Shown here piece by piece: positions 20,479 to 29,288 of a stretch of 64,000 nucleotides of DNA. The notes under the pieces are model-generated. The model worked only from the letters and a program-made list of their open reading frames with translations, did not search any database and was not told the origin of the DNA. Every line of letters starts with the position of its first letter. The first letter of the stretch is position 1. This DNA is from Paragorgia papillata (lineage: Eukaryota; Cnidaria; Anthozoa; Scleralcyonacea; Coralliidae): assembly GCA_035771165.1 (NCBI GenBank), contig JAWNZC010000265.1, positions 778,501-842,500 on the forward strand, read 5' to 3'. The translations under genes were made by a program, and so were the position numbers.

Positions 20479-22077
20479 GTGTCTGCGGTCTCCCCACTCA
20501 ATTTGCAAAGATTCACGTCGGAACTTCACCAGCATCCCGACCGTCAAACGGTCAACTACGTTTTAACAGGAATTGCAAATGGTTTTGGCTTAGGATTTGA
20601 CCAGCATCTGCCGTTAGAGTCAGCAAAAAAGAATAAGCTTTCAGCCTACCAACATCCTGACGTGGTCGATGCTTATTTACTGAACGAAGTAACAATGGGA
20701 AGGGTTGCTGGTCCCTACAATAAATCGCCTCTTCCAAACCTCCACATTAGTAGTTTTGGGGTCATTCCGAAGTCCGGTCAGCCTGGGAAATGGCGCCTCA
20801 TCCTGGATCTCTCATCCCCTAGGGGCCATAGTGTGAATGATGGTATAGACCCTGATCAATTTTCCCTTCAGTACATCAAGTTCGATGATATAGTTGCCAT
20901 GGTTTGTCGATTTGGAAGAGGGGCATTAGTAGCCAAATTCGATATCCAGAGTGCCTATCGCAATGTGGCTATTCGACCGTCACAACGGTTTTTGCTTGGG
21001 ATGAAGTGGAGGAAGAAATTTTACGTTGATCTGGTCTTGCCATTTGGCTTACGCTCAGCGCCTTTTATTTTCAATTCGATTGCCGAGTTAGCTGAATGGA
21101 TTTTGCGTCATAACTACTCTATAGCCGACCTGCTGCATTATTTGGATGATTTCATCACAGCTGGCCCGCCCAATTCGCCCCAGTGCGTACAGAATCTGAC
21201 CCTAGCTTCATCTGTCTGCCAAGCCTTAGGTTTGCCCTTACATCCGGGAAAGACAGTGGGTCCCACGACGTGTCTGGTAGTTCTTGGTATAGAGGTGGAT
21301 TCCTTACAGCAAATGGCTCGCTTGCCGACAAACAAGCTGTCCGCCCTTCAAGAAACCTTGACTAGCTGGCGTCAGCGCAAGTGGTGCACAAGAACGCAGT
21401 TAGAGTCCTTAATTGGTAAACTCCACCATGCGTGTTTGGTAGTTTGGCCAGGTCGCACCTTTTTGCGCCGCATGATAGATTTACTATGCGGTTTTCGACG
21501 TCGCGATCATCCCATTCGCTTGAACGGTGAATTTCGCAAAGACCTTCAGTGGTGGATTGATTTCGTTGAAGAATGGAATGGCACGAATTTCTTTCTTCTT
21601 CCAGCTCTCGTCCCGGTAGCTGATTTGCATGTCACCTCTGACGCAGCTGGCCCTATCGGATATGGCGCATTCTACCAGCGACAATGGTTCAACCAGCGTT
21701 GGATGCCATCGCAAGCCTGCTTGTCTATTGCATACAAAGAATTGTTTCCGGTTGTAATAGCAGCTCATTTGTGGGGCCACAAATGGTCTAAGCAACGTGT
21801 ATGTTTTCATTCAGACAATGCGTCGATCGTTCATGTTTTAAATTCTCGCACGTCGAAAGATTCGCCGATTATGCAGTTATTGCGCTCCCTGTTGATGGTG
21901 GCCGCTCGCTTCAATTTTTCGTTTGAAGCAAAACATGTCCCTGGTCGCGAAAATCGCATTGCTGACGCTCTCTCACGTTTTAATTGGCAGGTTTTTCGAC
22001 AGCTCGCTCCAGCTGCCTCACCGCACCCCATTGTAGTACCAGCCGAGCTACTGTGCCAGCTAGCACCAGGGATTTAG
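20479..22077 (+). CDS. Reverse transcriptase-RNase H of the DIRS-type element (532 codons, intact frame)
   Basis: This polyprotein copies element RNA and degrades the template. Visible motifs: WRLILDLSSPRGHSVNDGI (residues 105-123), VAKFDIQSAYRNV (151-163), LPFGLRSAPFIFN (187-199), the catalytic LLHYLDDFITAG with YLDD at 221-224, and LGIEVD (269-274). RNase H acidic residues appear in HVTSDAAGPIGYGA (Asp 388), AYKELFPVV (Glu 421), FHSDNASIVHVLN (Asp 446) and RENRIADALSRF (Asp 496). The frame opens with GTG and has no early ATG, so the native start is unclear; it may need frameshifting or re-initiation after Gag. Confidence 0.92.
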   Translation: MSAVSPLNLQRFTSELHQHPDRQTVNYVLTGIANGFGLGFDQHLPLESAKKNKLSAYQHPDVVDAYLLNEVTMGRVAGPYNKSPLPNLHISSFGVIPKSGQPGKWRLILDLSSPRGHSVNDGIDPDQFSLQYIKFDDIVAMVCRFGRGALVAKFDIQSAYRNVAIRPSQRFLLGMKWRKKFYVDLVLPFGLRSAPFIFNSIAELAEWILRHNYSIADLLHYLDDFITAGPPNSPQCVQNLTLASSVCQALGLPLHPGKTVGPTTCLVVLGIEVDSLQQMARLPTNKLSALQETLTSWRQRKWCTRTQLESLIGKLHHACLVVWPGRTFLRRMIDLLCGFRRRDHPIRLNGEFRKDLQWWIDFVEEWNGTNFFLLPALVPVADLHVTSDAAGPIGYGAFYQRQWFNQRWMPSQACLSIAYKELFPVVIAAHLWGHKWSKQRVCFHSDNASIVHVLNSRTSKDSPIMQLLRSLLMVAARFNFSFEAKHVPGRENRIADALSRFNWQVFRQLAPAASPHPIVVPAELLCQLAPGI

Positions 22078-22082
22078 AAGCG

Positions 22083-22971
22083 ATGTGCCAATCCTATCTT
22101 CTGCAAGGCTTAGCACCTTCTACTCGCAAGACGTACAGCTCGGCGCAACGTATGTTCATTAATTTATGCCAGACGACAGGTCGTGTTCATCCTAACGGTT
22201 CGCCTTTTCCTGCCGATGAATGGACGCTTTGCCTATTTGCAACCCGGTTGGCGGCGTCGTTGAAACCGACCACGATTAAAGTCTACCTTTCTGCTGTTCG
22301 GTCCCTTCACATTGAACGAAGGTTATGCTGACCCGTTAAAAGACTGCCTCCGTCTGCAACGCGTAGTTAAAGGGATCAAGCGGTGCAAAGGCTCTTCGCT
22401 GGACCGGCGTCTCCCGATAACACCACACATACTTCGCAACATGTTTTCCGGCCTAAACTTGTCAAATTTCGACGATCTTATGTTCTGGGGGACCTGTTGC
22501 CTAGCCTTCTCGACGTCTCACCACCTTTCAGTCGCTGACATTACGGTAGACCGTCGCAATAACCCATCATCAATCCAAGTGTGCATTAAAGCGTCCAAGA
22601 CAGATCCGTTCCGCAATGGGTGCGTAATCACACTCGGTCGAGGTCTTCCTCCAGTCTGCCCAGTTGAAGCAATTTTGAATTATCTGGAACGACGAGGAGG
22701 TCATTCCGGACCTCTCTTCATACACTCCGATGGCCGGCCTCTGTCGCGCTCGTTCTTGACTGACAAGCTTCGCAAATTGTTAGATGCGGCCGGAATCCAA
22801 GGGTACTTTGGAAGTCATAGCTTTCGTATTGGCGCAGCTACAACAGCGGCCGCTGCTGGGGTTCCTGATCACCTAATCCAAGTTCTAGGACGGTGGACTA
22901 GTAACGCGTACATGTCGTATATTCGTACTCCTCGTAACATTCTAGCCAATGTGGCTAAGTTCATGTGTTAA
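22083..22971 (+). pseudogene. Tyrosine recombinase of the DIRS-type element (frameshifted, first catalytic Arg apparently lost)
   Basis: The recombinase integrates the circular DNA copy. ATG 22083 opens MCQSYLLQGLAPSTRKTYSS, a SAM-like DNA-binding region, ending with YLSAVRSLHIE. A one-base shift near 22315 moves into the frame of the catalytic domain. That domain shows HSFRIGAATTAAAAGVPDHL, GRWTSNAYMSYIRTP (His-x2-Arg, Trp, nucleophilic Tyr) and a C-terminal NVAKFMC. In family members the first catalytic Arg lies in a GFLRxxE block; here the matching place reads HHLSVADI. The upstream frame overlaps the end of RT-RNase H by about 90 bp if extended to the preceding stop. Confidence 0.85.
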
Positions 22972-23216
22972 TGTTCATGCAATTAAAGGTCTTATTATTA
23001 CAATGTCTGGTTCATGTGATAATAGTTCTCTCTGTTACTCCTATATAATGCACGGATGGGTAGGTGCCTCTTGCTAGGTAGCACAGTTTCGCAGTATATG
23101 GTCAGTTTTGGGGATTGATTCCATGGCAATCTGCCACGGCATCTCCTTCTTCGAGCATGTGATGTTACTCAGTCATAACTGGTGCTCGAAGGACTGACCA
23201 GTTGTTGGGAGGTCTG
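22972..23216 (+). other. Spacer between recombinase stop and B1
   Basis: The 245 bp after the recombinase TAA hold no ORF of note. Sequence GGTGCTCGAAGGACTGACC precedes the start of B1. Confidence 0.5.
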
Positions 23217-23462
23217 CCTTGGCAGAGTTGTCATGGTGACCTCTTACTGCTTCCAATCTTATCCAGAACCCAGGACTGGCTGGATTGCTCAATTGCTTGC
23301 TCATTGCTTAGCTCGATTGCTATGGCTAGCTTGCTTACTAGCCTTTGCCCAGGATTGCTCAATTGTTTGCTCACTACTTAGCTCGATTGCTATGGCTAGC
23401 TTGCTTACCAGCGTTTGCTACCTACGGCACCTACCTCCAATGTCAACGAGTATCTAGCAGTT
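23217..23462 (+). repeat. DIRS-type element, B1 internal repeat
   Basis: Matches B2 (23817-24002) but carries ~60 bp more, because the tract GATTGCTCAATTG...TTGCTTAC is duplicated inside it. It ends GCAGTT and is followed by AAA and the A2 repeat. Confidence 0.88.
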
Positions 23463-23465
23463 AAA

Positions 23466-23717
23466 TGTGGTTAAAAATATTTAGGCAAAGTTAACTGCAG
23501 ATGTAGTTAGCCAGCGGTCTTCTCCTTCATAGTTCTTGGGGAGTCCCAAGTTCTTAAGACGTCGAAGGGCTCGCACGAGTGTCACCTACGCTTGCAGGCA
23601 CGTCGCTACAGCATTGGCACATTGCTGCGCGTTGGTCGCTCTTGCTTGCTAGTTACTAGCATTGCTTAAAAGTTATTGCTATACAGCTTTGCAGCTGTGG
23701 ATTGCTTGCTTGTTTCA
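23466..23717 (+). repeat. DIRS-type element, A2 internal repeat
   Basis: Second copy of A1. The junction B1-AAA-A2 (GCAGTT-AAA-TGTGGTT) reproduces the joint expected in the circular intermediate of the element. Confidence 0.9.
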
Positions 23718-23816
23718 CCCGTACCCAACCCTCTCCCTTTTACAGGTGAGTAACCATTTATATAGACATGTGCTATATACTTATTATTCCACTGAGTTTT
23801 CAGTGTGACAGGTGCC

Positions 23817-24002
23817 GGGAGGTCTGCCTTGGCAGAGTTGTCATGGTGACCTCTTACTGCTTCCAATCTTATCCAGAACCCAGGATTGGCTGGATTGCTC
23901 AATTGCTTGCTCATTGCTTAGCTCGATTGCTATGGCTAGCTTGCTTACCAGCGTTTGCTACCTACGGCACCTACGTCCAATGTCAACGAGTATCTAGCAG
24001 TT
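23817..24002 (+). repeat. DIRS-type element, B2 terminal repeat
   Basis: Right end of the element, GGGAGGTCTGCCTTGGCAG to GAGTATCTAGCAGTT. It is followed by AAACCATGTA, which continues the flanking repeat present before insertion. Confidence 0.88.
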
Positions 24003-24036
24003 AAACCATGTATATGTTCTATTAACTATGGTTAAC

Positions 24037-25130
24037 CTAAAATAAGTGAAATCGAGAAGTCGGGAGAATAACTTAAGATTTCGGACGAGGAGTCACTTCG
24101 AGACCCTGTAAGAAGAACATTAGACACTAACGAAATAATATTTGGTTATGAGATGGCTGAGTGCACACGTACGTGGAGGATATATTTGCATAATGTAGTG
24201 TACTTAATTAATTTTTTGGAGGTATTCAGGAGATGTAGGGGATAATAAGGGGCATTATCATCTTATCTTCCCCTTATCTTCCTCTATCCCCCTAATCTTC
24301 GTCTATCCCCTTATCTTCCTCTATCCTCCTTGTCTTCCTCTATCATCCTTATCTTCCCCTTATCTTCCTCTATCCTCTTATCTTCCCCTTATCTTCCTCT
24401 ATCCCCCTTATCTTCCTCTCATCTTCCTTATCTTCCTTACTGAATCCTAGGATTGAATAACTGAAGCCTAAGATTGAATCATTGAATTCTAAGGTTCAAC
24501 CCTTAAATCCTAAGACTAAATTAACCTTAGGATTTAAGGATTAAATCTTAGAATTCAGTGATTCAATCTTAGGATTCAATTATTCAATCCTAGGATTCAA
24601 TGACTCAATTTCAGGATTCAATAAGAAAGATAAGGAGGATAAGGGAAGACGAGGAAGACGAGGAAGATAAGAGGAGGATAAGGAAGACAAAGGGAAGATG
24701 AAAAGAAGCTAAAGAAAAGATAAGGAACATAAGAGGATGATAAGGGGAAGATAAGGGGAAGATAAAAGGAAGATAAGAGGAATATTAGGAGAAAATAAGG
24801 GGGAAATGAGAGGAAGATAAAGCGAAGATATGAGGAAGATAAGGGGAAGATATGAGGAAGATAAGGGAAGATAAGGAATATAAGAGGAAGATAATATGGC
24901 AATGTCCCTTATTATCCCCTACATCTCCTGAATACCTCCAAAAAATTAATTAAATACACTACACTATGCAAATATATCCTCCACGTACGTGTGCACTCAG
25001 CCATCCCATAGCCAAATAATATTTCGTTAGTATCTTACGTTCTTCTTACAGGGTCTCGAAGTGAATCCTCGTCCGAAATCTTAAGTTCTTGTCACGACTT
25101 CTCGATTTCTTCATTTATTTTATAAACTAG
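24037..25130. mobile_element. Palindromic foldback element with polypyrimidine/polypurine arms, 7-bp target duplication
   Basis: Outer arms (24037-24255 and 24899-25130) are reverse complements, for example GGAGGTATTCAGGAGATGTA against TACATCTCCTGAATACCTCC. Inside, 24258-24440 is almost pure pyrimidine on the plus strand (TTATCTTCC units) and 24620-24890 is almost pure purine. The centre (24440-24620) is itself a palindrome of GATTGAAT/ATTCAATC words. GGTTAAC flanks both ends (24030-24036 and 25131-25137). The whole element is one large potential hairpin or cruciform. No coding sequence is supported. Confidence 0.85.
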
Positions 25131-25137
25131 GGTTAAC

Positions 25138-25324
25138 TTAGCAATAATTATGTGATGACTTAGTTCGATCCGTTTGTTTAAATATTTAGGTTCTAAGTGT
25201 CTTAATATACTCATATTGCTTCGTTGAAACGTTGCTAAGCGTTTTAAGGCTAAAAATCGTGACGTCATGACGTGAAAAGCTCCACCCGTGCCAGAACCCC
25301 TCTTCCCCATACTACTAACGCTAC
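25138..25324 (-). repeat. Inverted copy of the 3' part of the 15.4-17.7 kb tandem unit
   Basis: On the minus strand this reads AGGGAAGAGGGGTTC, TTAGCCTTAAAACGCTTAGC and GAACTAAGTCATCAC, matching 16350-16520 and 17565-17690. Together with 24006-24036 it forms the sequence into which the palindromic element and the DIRS-type element were inserted. Confidence 0.75.
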
Positions 25325-25870
25325 TCTGGATTAAACGTTTTTTGAACGCAACTTAAAAAGTTACTGTTCATGGCCCAACGTTGCAACACTTCGATCTAGT
25401 GTCTTCATCAAGGGTAATCGTTGTAAGGAAAGGTCCCATATTTATCATCGCAAATATAACCAATGATGACGCTATCATCAACTAGATGCAAATCGGCTTC
25501 TGGCCCGCGGTCATCCTGGTTTAATGGAGCGTGGGCGCTATTAAAATGCCATGCCTCCAAACGTCTTTGATGATACCGTGGATTGCAGGTGATAATTTTT
25601 GAATCATGCCACGCGATCTTATGAATAGTTCAGCACGTGTGCTCCAGCAAAGCAGAATTTTCTTTTTTGAAAAGAAAACAGCCTTTTGGTGCTCTTTCAA
25701 CCGCGTACCAATCTGACGTTTAGTCTGGTCGATGTACTCCTAATTACAGTCATTGAACGCAATGGAATAAATAGCATTTTTGCTCTGTTCTTTCGCAATA
25801 CGATCCTCAGTTTTTGCAAAAATATGACCCAACGTTAAGAAAGGCTTTTGCGCCAATTTTACGTTGGATC
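25325..25870 (-). mobile_element. Penelope-like element fragment with GIY-YIG endonuclease remnant
   Basis: Minus-strand translation gives YSIAFNDCN, a stop, then EYIDQTKRQIGTRLKEHQKA, the conserved core of the GIY-YIG nuclease of Penelope-like elements (YIGQTKR...RLKEHQ). It continues with AIHGIIKDVWRHGILIAPTL. The 3' end carries CCTTGATGAAGACACTAGAT and CAACGTTGGGCC, typical of the element tail. Several stops and frame changes show that it is dead. Confidence 0.75.
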
Positions 25871-26544
25871 TACCAGAACAACCGCAAAACCTATCACCAT
25901 ATTTTCATTTTCAGTGGTAGTGCGTGGTGGAGTGGTTGTACAATAACTGGTTTTAAACTATTTTTAAAAAAAGATCATCAGGATAGTTATTTGCTTTCAA
26001 AACGTCACACACATTCTGTGCTCATTTCCCTCAAATCGGAACTAGATGGTATGCCCTGGGCTCTTAAAAACAAAGTTCTCAAACGGACTTCTTATATATG
26101 CATATGCGATAATGAAAGTTAAATGGAAGGTACAGTACTTTTCAGTGTGCATAAACTCCAGTTTCCTGCGGTCTTGACAATCAAATCCAAAAAAAAAAGC
26201 AAACTTCTATTCGTTTCGCCTTCTACCGTGAATTAGATTGAAAGTTCGATAGAATTTAAGTGGTTTAAAATATTAACTTGCACTTTATTCTTGAATACCG
26301 CAGACATTCACATCGACATATCGTTTCCAGAATAATGGCCTCACTGGTAATGTAGCTAATGTCCTTTGTTCAATATCTTCGATTGCTAAATTAACAATGA
26401 GAGCAGATCCTGGCTGTGCCAAAAACCTGTGAGATAGTACGTGACGTCATACGCAAAACTAGTTGTGTTACGCTGTTATTGCTAATTTAGTGAGAAAAGA
26501 TTATTAATCAAACCAAAATTTGTCGCAATACCATGTTTATTGTT
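25871..26544. other. No gene recognised
   Basis: A plus-strand frame at 25814-26122 overlaps the Penelope fragment and has no motif. The remaining sequence is AT-rich with no supported feature. Confidence 0.45.
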
Positions 26545-26590
26545 TATTGCTGAGCTTTTGACCTGTTGACTCAGGTCCTTCATCAGAGTA
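26545..26590 (-). ncRNA. Decayed hammerhead-ribozyme-like core
   Basis: The minus strand reads CTGATGA, AG, then GACCTG-AGTCAA-CAGGTC (a perfect 6-bp stem II with 6-nt loop), then AAAAGCTC. The second core should be GAAA; the G is A here. The flanking words AGCTCAGCAAT recur at 50896-50908 next to another core, so this is a repeat family rather than chance. The mutated G is expected to abolish cleavage. Confidence 0.4.
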
Positions 26591-27192
26591 AAAAAGTCGA
26601 AAGCAATAAATCAGTCAAATTACAATTTGTCACCATGCAAAACATTCAAAGAGTTAAACATACAAAATTGAGTTAATTTTCTTTACATTTCTCTGCCAAT
26701 TACGACGAGTTGAAGTGGTCCAGGGGCATTGCCCAAACCATCAAGGGTACGTGGCTAAAAAAAGCTTGAGAAACCCAGGTGTAGACATTTGGGTACATTG
26801 GCAAAAACAATAAAGCACTCTGCGTATTAATTAAAAATTGTGTAAACCTAGATATCATTGAAAAGCTTATATAATGCAACTGGTTACAACACTATGCTAA
26901 CATATTTTGGTCTATTAAAAAGGAAAAAAATATTTCACACTTGTCAGATAATTCATTATAATTTATACATCATCCGGGACATACGCCTTAACGTATATAA
27001 ATACATGGGGAAAAAAAGATGGAGGAACTTTTTGTATGGAATTTGTAGTAGAGATTAAATATCGATTCGTACTTCATACTTTGACATGGTGTCAGGTGTG
27101 GGGTTGACGATGTTCTGACAACCATAGTACAACAATCTATTCAATACACTGGTGTAAGTGAAAGAGTGAATTTACAACTACATTAAAACGCT
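26591..27192. other. No gene recognised
   Basis: AT-rich sequence with no repeat match inside the window and no supported coding frame; the 66-codon frame at 26858-27058 has no motif. Confidence 0.45.
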
Positions 27193-27378
27193 TTGAACAA
27201 GCGAATACGCCGAATAGGACATGGCGCGACGAGTGTCATCGACAAGGGGCCGTCAATGGATTGGAGCGCTGATGACAACATATATAGCCGCTTTAAAATG
27301 TGGAAACAAAGATGCGAACTATTATTTCCTGGCCCCATGGCGAAGATGGGAAAGGAAACAAAGTGTAAACACCTACTC
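27193..27378 (+). pseudogene. Retroelement Gag-like N-terminal fragment
   Basis: The frame contains MDWSADDNIYSRFKMWKQRC, ELLFPGPMAKM and KETKCKHLL. This pattern (W-x-x-x-x-x-x-Y-x-x-F-x-x-W-K-x-x-C-E followed by KCKxLL) is what I associate with the first protein of Gypsy-like elements in aquatic invertebrates. It is cut at 27378, exactly where CAGGGGCGGATTTAG begins, a terminus like those of the 5311-9796 element. The native start is not certain; ATG 27256 is the first inside the conserved block. Confidence 0.5.
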
Positions 27379-27644
27379 AGGGGCGGATTTAGCGTTAGTC
27401 AAATAAGTCAGATGACTAAGGTGAAAATTGTTAAGAAATAATTATAAATATCATCATATATTAACTTACTAATTGGTCTAAACAAGAAAAATTGCGAGGG
27501 TTGACTGGCTTAGACTTTTGCAGGATTTAGACCGATTTACCCATTGTGATTGGCCAAAACGAGGCAAATCGTTGAATCTGATTGGTTGATTGCTTTGCCG
27601 AAAGTATGCCTAACCGGAAGCCTGCAAAATGCGGTCTCCAAGCT
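27379..27644 (+). mobile_element. Solitary CAGGGGCGGAT-type terminus and degraded repeat
   Basis: CAGGGGCGGATTTAG starts at about 27377 and matches the inverted termini at 5311 and 9796. No opposite end with a matching duplication was found within the window. The following 250 bp contain repeats of GACTGGCTTAGAC/GATTTAGACCG type and no gene. Confidence 0.4.
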
Positions 27645-27900
27645 ACAATCAGTGACAAAAGTGTTGGGACACTTCGGCTAAAGGACAATATTTTCCGCTC
27701 CAATTACCCCCCCGGCCCCCTGTTCATTGTTGGTGACTCTTTAGGCGCTCGTTTCAACGCTCACTGAGTTCCTTACTTTAAATTCAACATTGAATAGGGA
27801 GGGGGAGGGAGGGATATAATTTACTACCAAAATAATAGAAAGAAATATTAGGTAAGTACCAACAATGCGAGATGTCCCAAGGTATTTTGTCACTGATTGT
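27645..27900. mobile_element. 256-bp TIR element 'A', copy 1
   Basis: ACAATCAGTGACAAAA starts the element and TTTTGTCACTGATTGT ends it, with imperfect inverted similarity for ~30 bp (TTGGGACAC against GTCCCAA). A second copy lies at 30660-30916. Short flanking CT dinucleotides may be the target duplication. It holds no ORF. Confidence 0.8.
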
Positions 27901-29283
27901 CTGAAAAGCTATTTTCTTTATATTGTAAAAAATGCCGTTACAGCCAACTTAGGAGCGTACTTTAAAGCCAAGAAAGCTAAAGCAATGTTACAGAAGACTA
28001 AATAAACTATTTCTGTGCAAAATTCAGTAAGGAAATATGATATTCAATAGTCAAAATGGCCCCCTGTTGTGCGTCTGTTCTGTCCACGGTTCTCACAACG
28101 GTTCTCACTACGGTTCTCACCAGAAAAACATGTATTATAACGAAGATTGTGGTTTAAAATGACATTTTCTGCACACCCGCCTTGTGATATGTTAGTTTTC
28201 AATAAGAAAATAATGCATATTAACAATTCACGCTTTTCAAATGCGTTTTTTATAACGATGCTCGCTATATTTATATAAATAACTTGATGCTATGCTATAT
28301 CTTTATACTGCGGAAGTGAGAACCGTCGCCGCTTTACCTCTAAATTATTTTATTTTGTCGATGCAATACCGGTTAAAACTCATTAAATGTAAAGTATACC
28401 ATGCAGATGATATTAGAAAACAGCAGCACTGACTATTTGTAAAGAAACAAGCGTAAATTAGCAAACTAACGTCCACGGTGTTCAGTGAGCACCGTGGTGA
28501 GAACCGTTGGTGAGAACCGTGGACGTTGTGACATTTGTCATGACAACCGTACAAGCGTTGTATTACGTTATATCTCTCTAATAATTTTCCGCAAATATTT
28601 CGCGTTTTACCTTGGTATGTATTAGTAATGTTGTACGTAATATTGTTGCTAATGAAAACCTAGAACAAGTTTCAATATGTTTTGTCCCTTTCGTGCCGTT
28701 AATAGACGTTGGTAGACGTTTAGAATTTCCGATTTTTAAACTTAGTATCACTTCTCTAATATTTGTTTTTGTGCTGAAATTAAAGTACGCGTACGTTCTA
28801 CAGCAATTTTTAAAATAATAAAAGGTCCCTACCTCAAATAGCGTTATTGCTAATACCGGCGCAGAACCCGTTAAAGGTTGCGCAACTGGCTAAAATAAAC
28901 ACGTTTTAATTCTCGTTCAACGCGACGCCCGTTAGATGAAGAGTGATATTGCACCAGTTATATCCTACACATACATAAATAAATGCGCAATCGAGTGATT
29001 GTAAATATATTAAAACTTCGTTTTAGGTAAATCGAGCATTTTTAATTGCATTGCTGATAACGCACCTATTTTAGCCGAAATCGTTTTGCATAATACGTGC
29101 AAAGACGCCTTGAGCAGTAAACTGACTTTAAAACAACAAAACTGCCTATTTTATAGCTTGAAAATGCCCATAACAATTTTGTTAACAACAAATTGTGAAC
29201 ATCTTTGTCAAACATAACTATTTTTAGAAAAATAACTGACTAGGTAACTAGGTTTATTTTATGAACTAAAAATGTTTTCGCAG
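27901..29283 (+). repeat. 1.38-kb unit 'B', copy 1
   Basis: Begins CTGAAAAGCTATTTTC and ends TTTTCGCAG. It is ~97% similar by eye to 29289-30659. Inside are inverted clusters of the 9-mer GGTTCTCAC (28079-28130 plus strand; 28486-28526 as GTGAGAACC), so B itself contains a small palindromic element. No supported gene; frames in it are short and differ between copies. Confidence 0.85.
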
Positions 29284-29288
29284 ACAGT
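29284..29288. other. ACAGT junction: probable excision footprint of element A
   Basis: Between the two B units lies ACAGT. Element A starts ACA(ATC) and ends (GATT)GT, so ACA+GT is what would remain if an A copy between the two B units had been removed almost entirely. Confidence 0.5.

Larger units (their letters stand above)
17990..24005 (+). mobile_element. Tyrosine-recombinase retrotransposon (DIRS order, Ngaro/PAT-like split direct repeats)
   Basis: Order: A1 repeat (17990-18244), Gag, RT-RNase H, tyrosine recombinase, B1 (23217-23462), A2 (23466-23717), ~100-bp spacer, B2 (23817-24002). This A1-ORFs-B1-A2-B2 layout is the split direct repeat of Ngaro/PAT-type elements, not the inverted termini of DIRS1. 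There is no protease, integrase or target-site duplication, as expected when a circular intermediate is inserted by a recombinase. I found neither the methyltransferase of DIRS1 nor the hydrolase of Ngaro. Several ORFs are frameshifted, so the copy is non-autonomous, but the structure is nearly full length. Confidence 0.9.

Noticed and set aside
18002..24002. LTR retrotransposon
   Set aside because: No DDE integrase or protease, and the repeats are split (A1 ... B1-A2-B2), with a tyrosine recombinase.
24618..24902. 94-codon Leu/Ile/Pro/Ser-rich minus frame that looks like a membrane protein
   Set aside because: It lies in the polypurine arm of the palindromic element; the hydrophobicity is a consequence of pyrimidine-rich codons.
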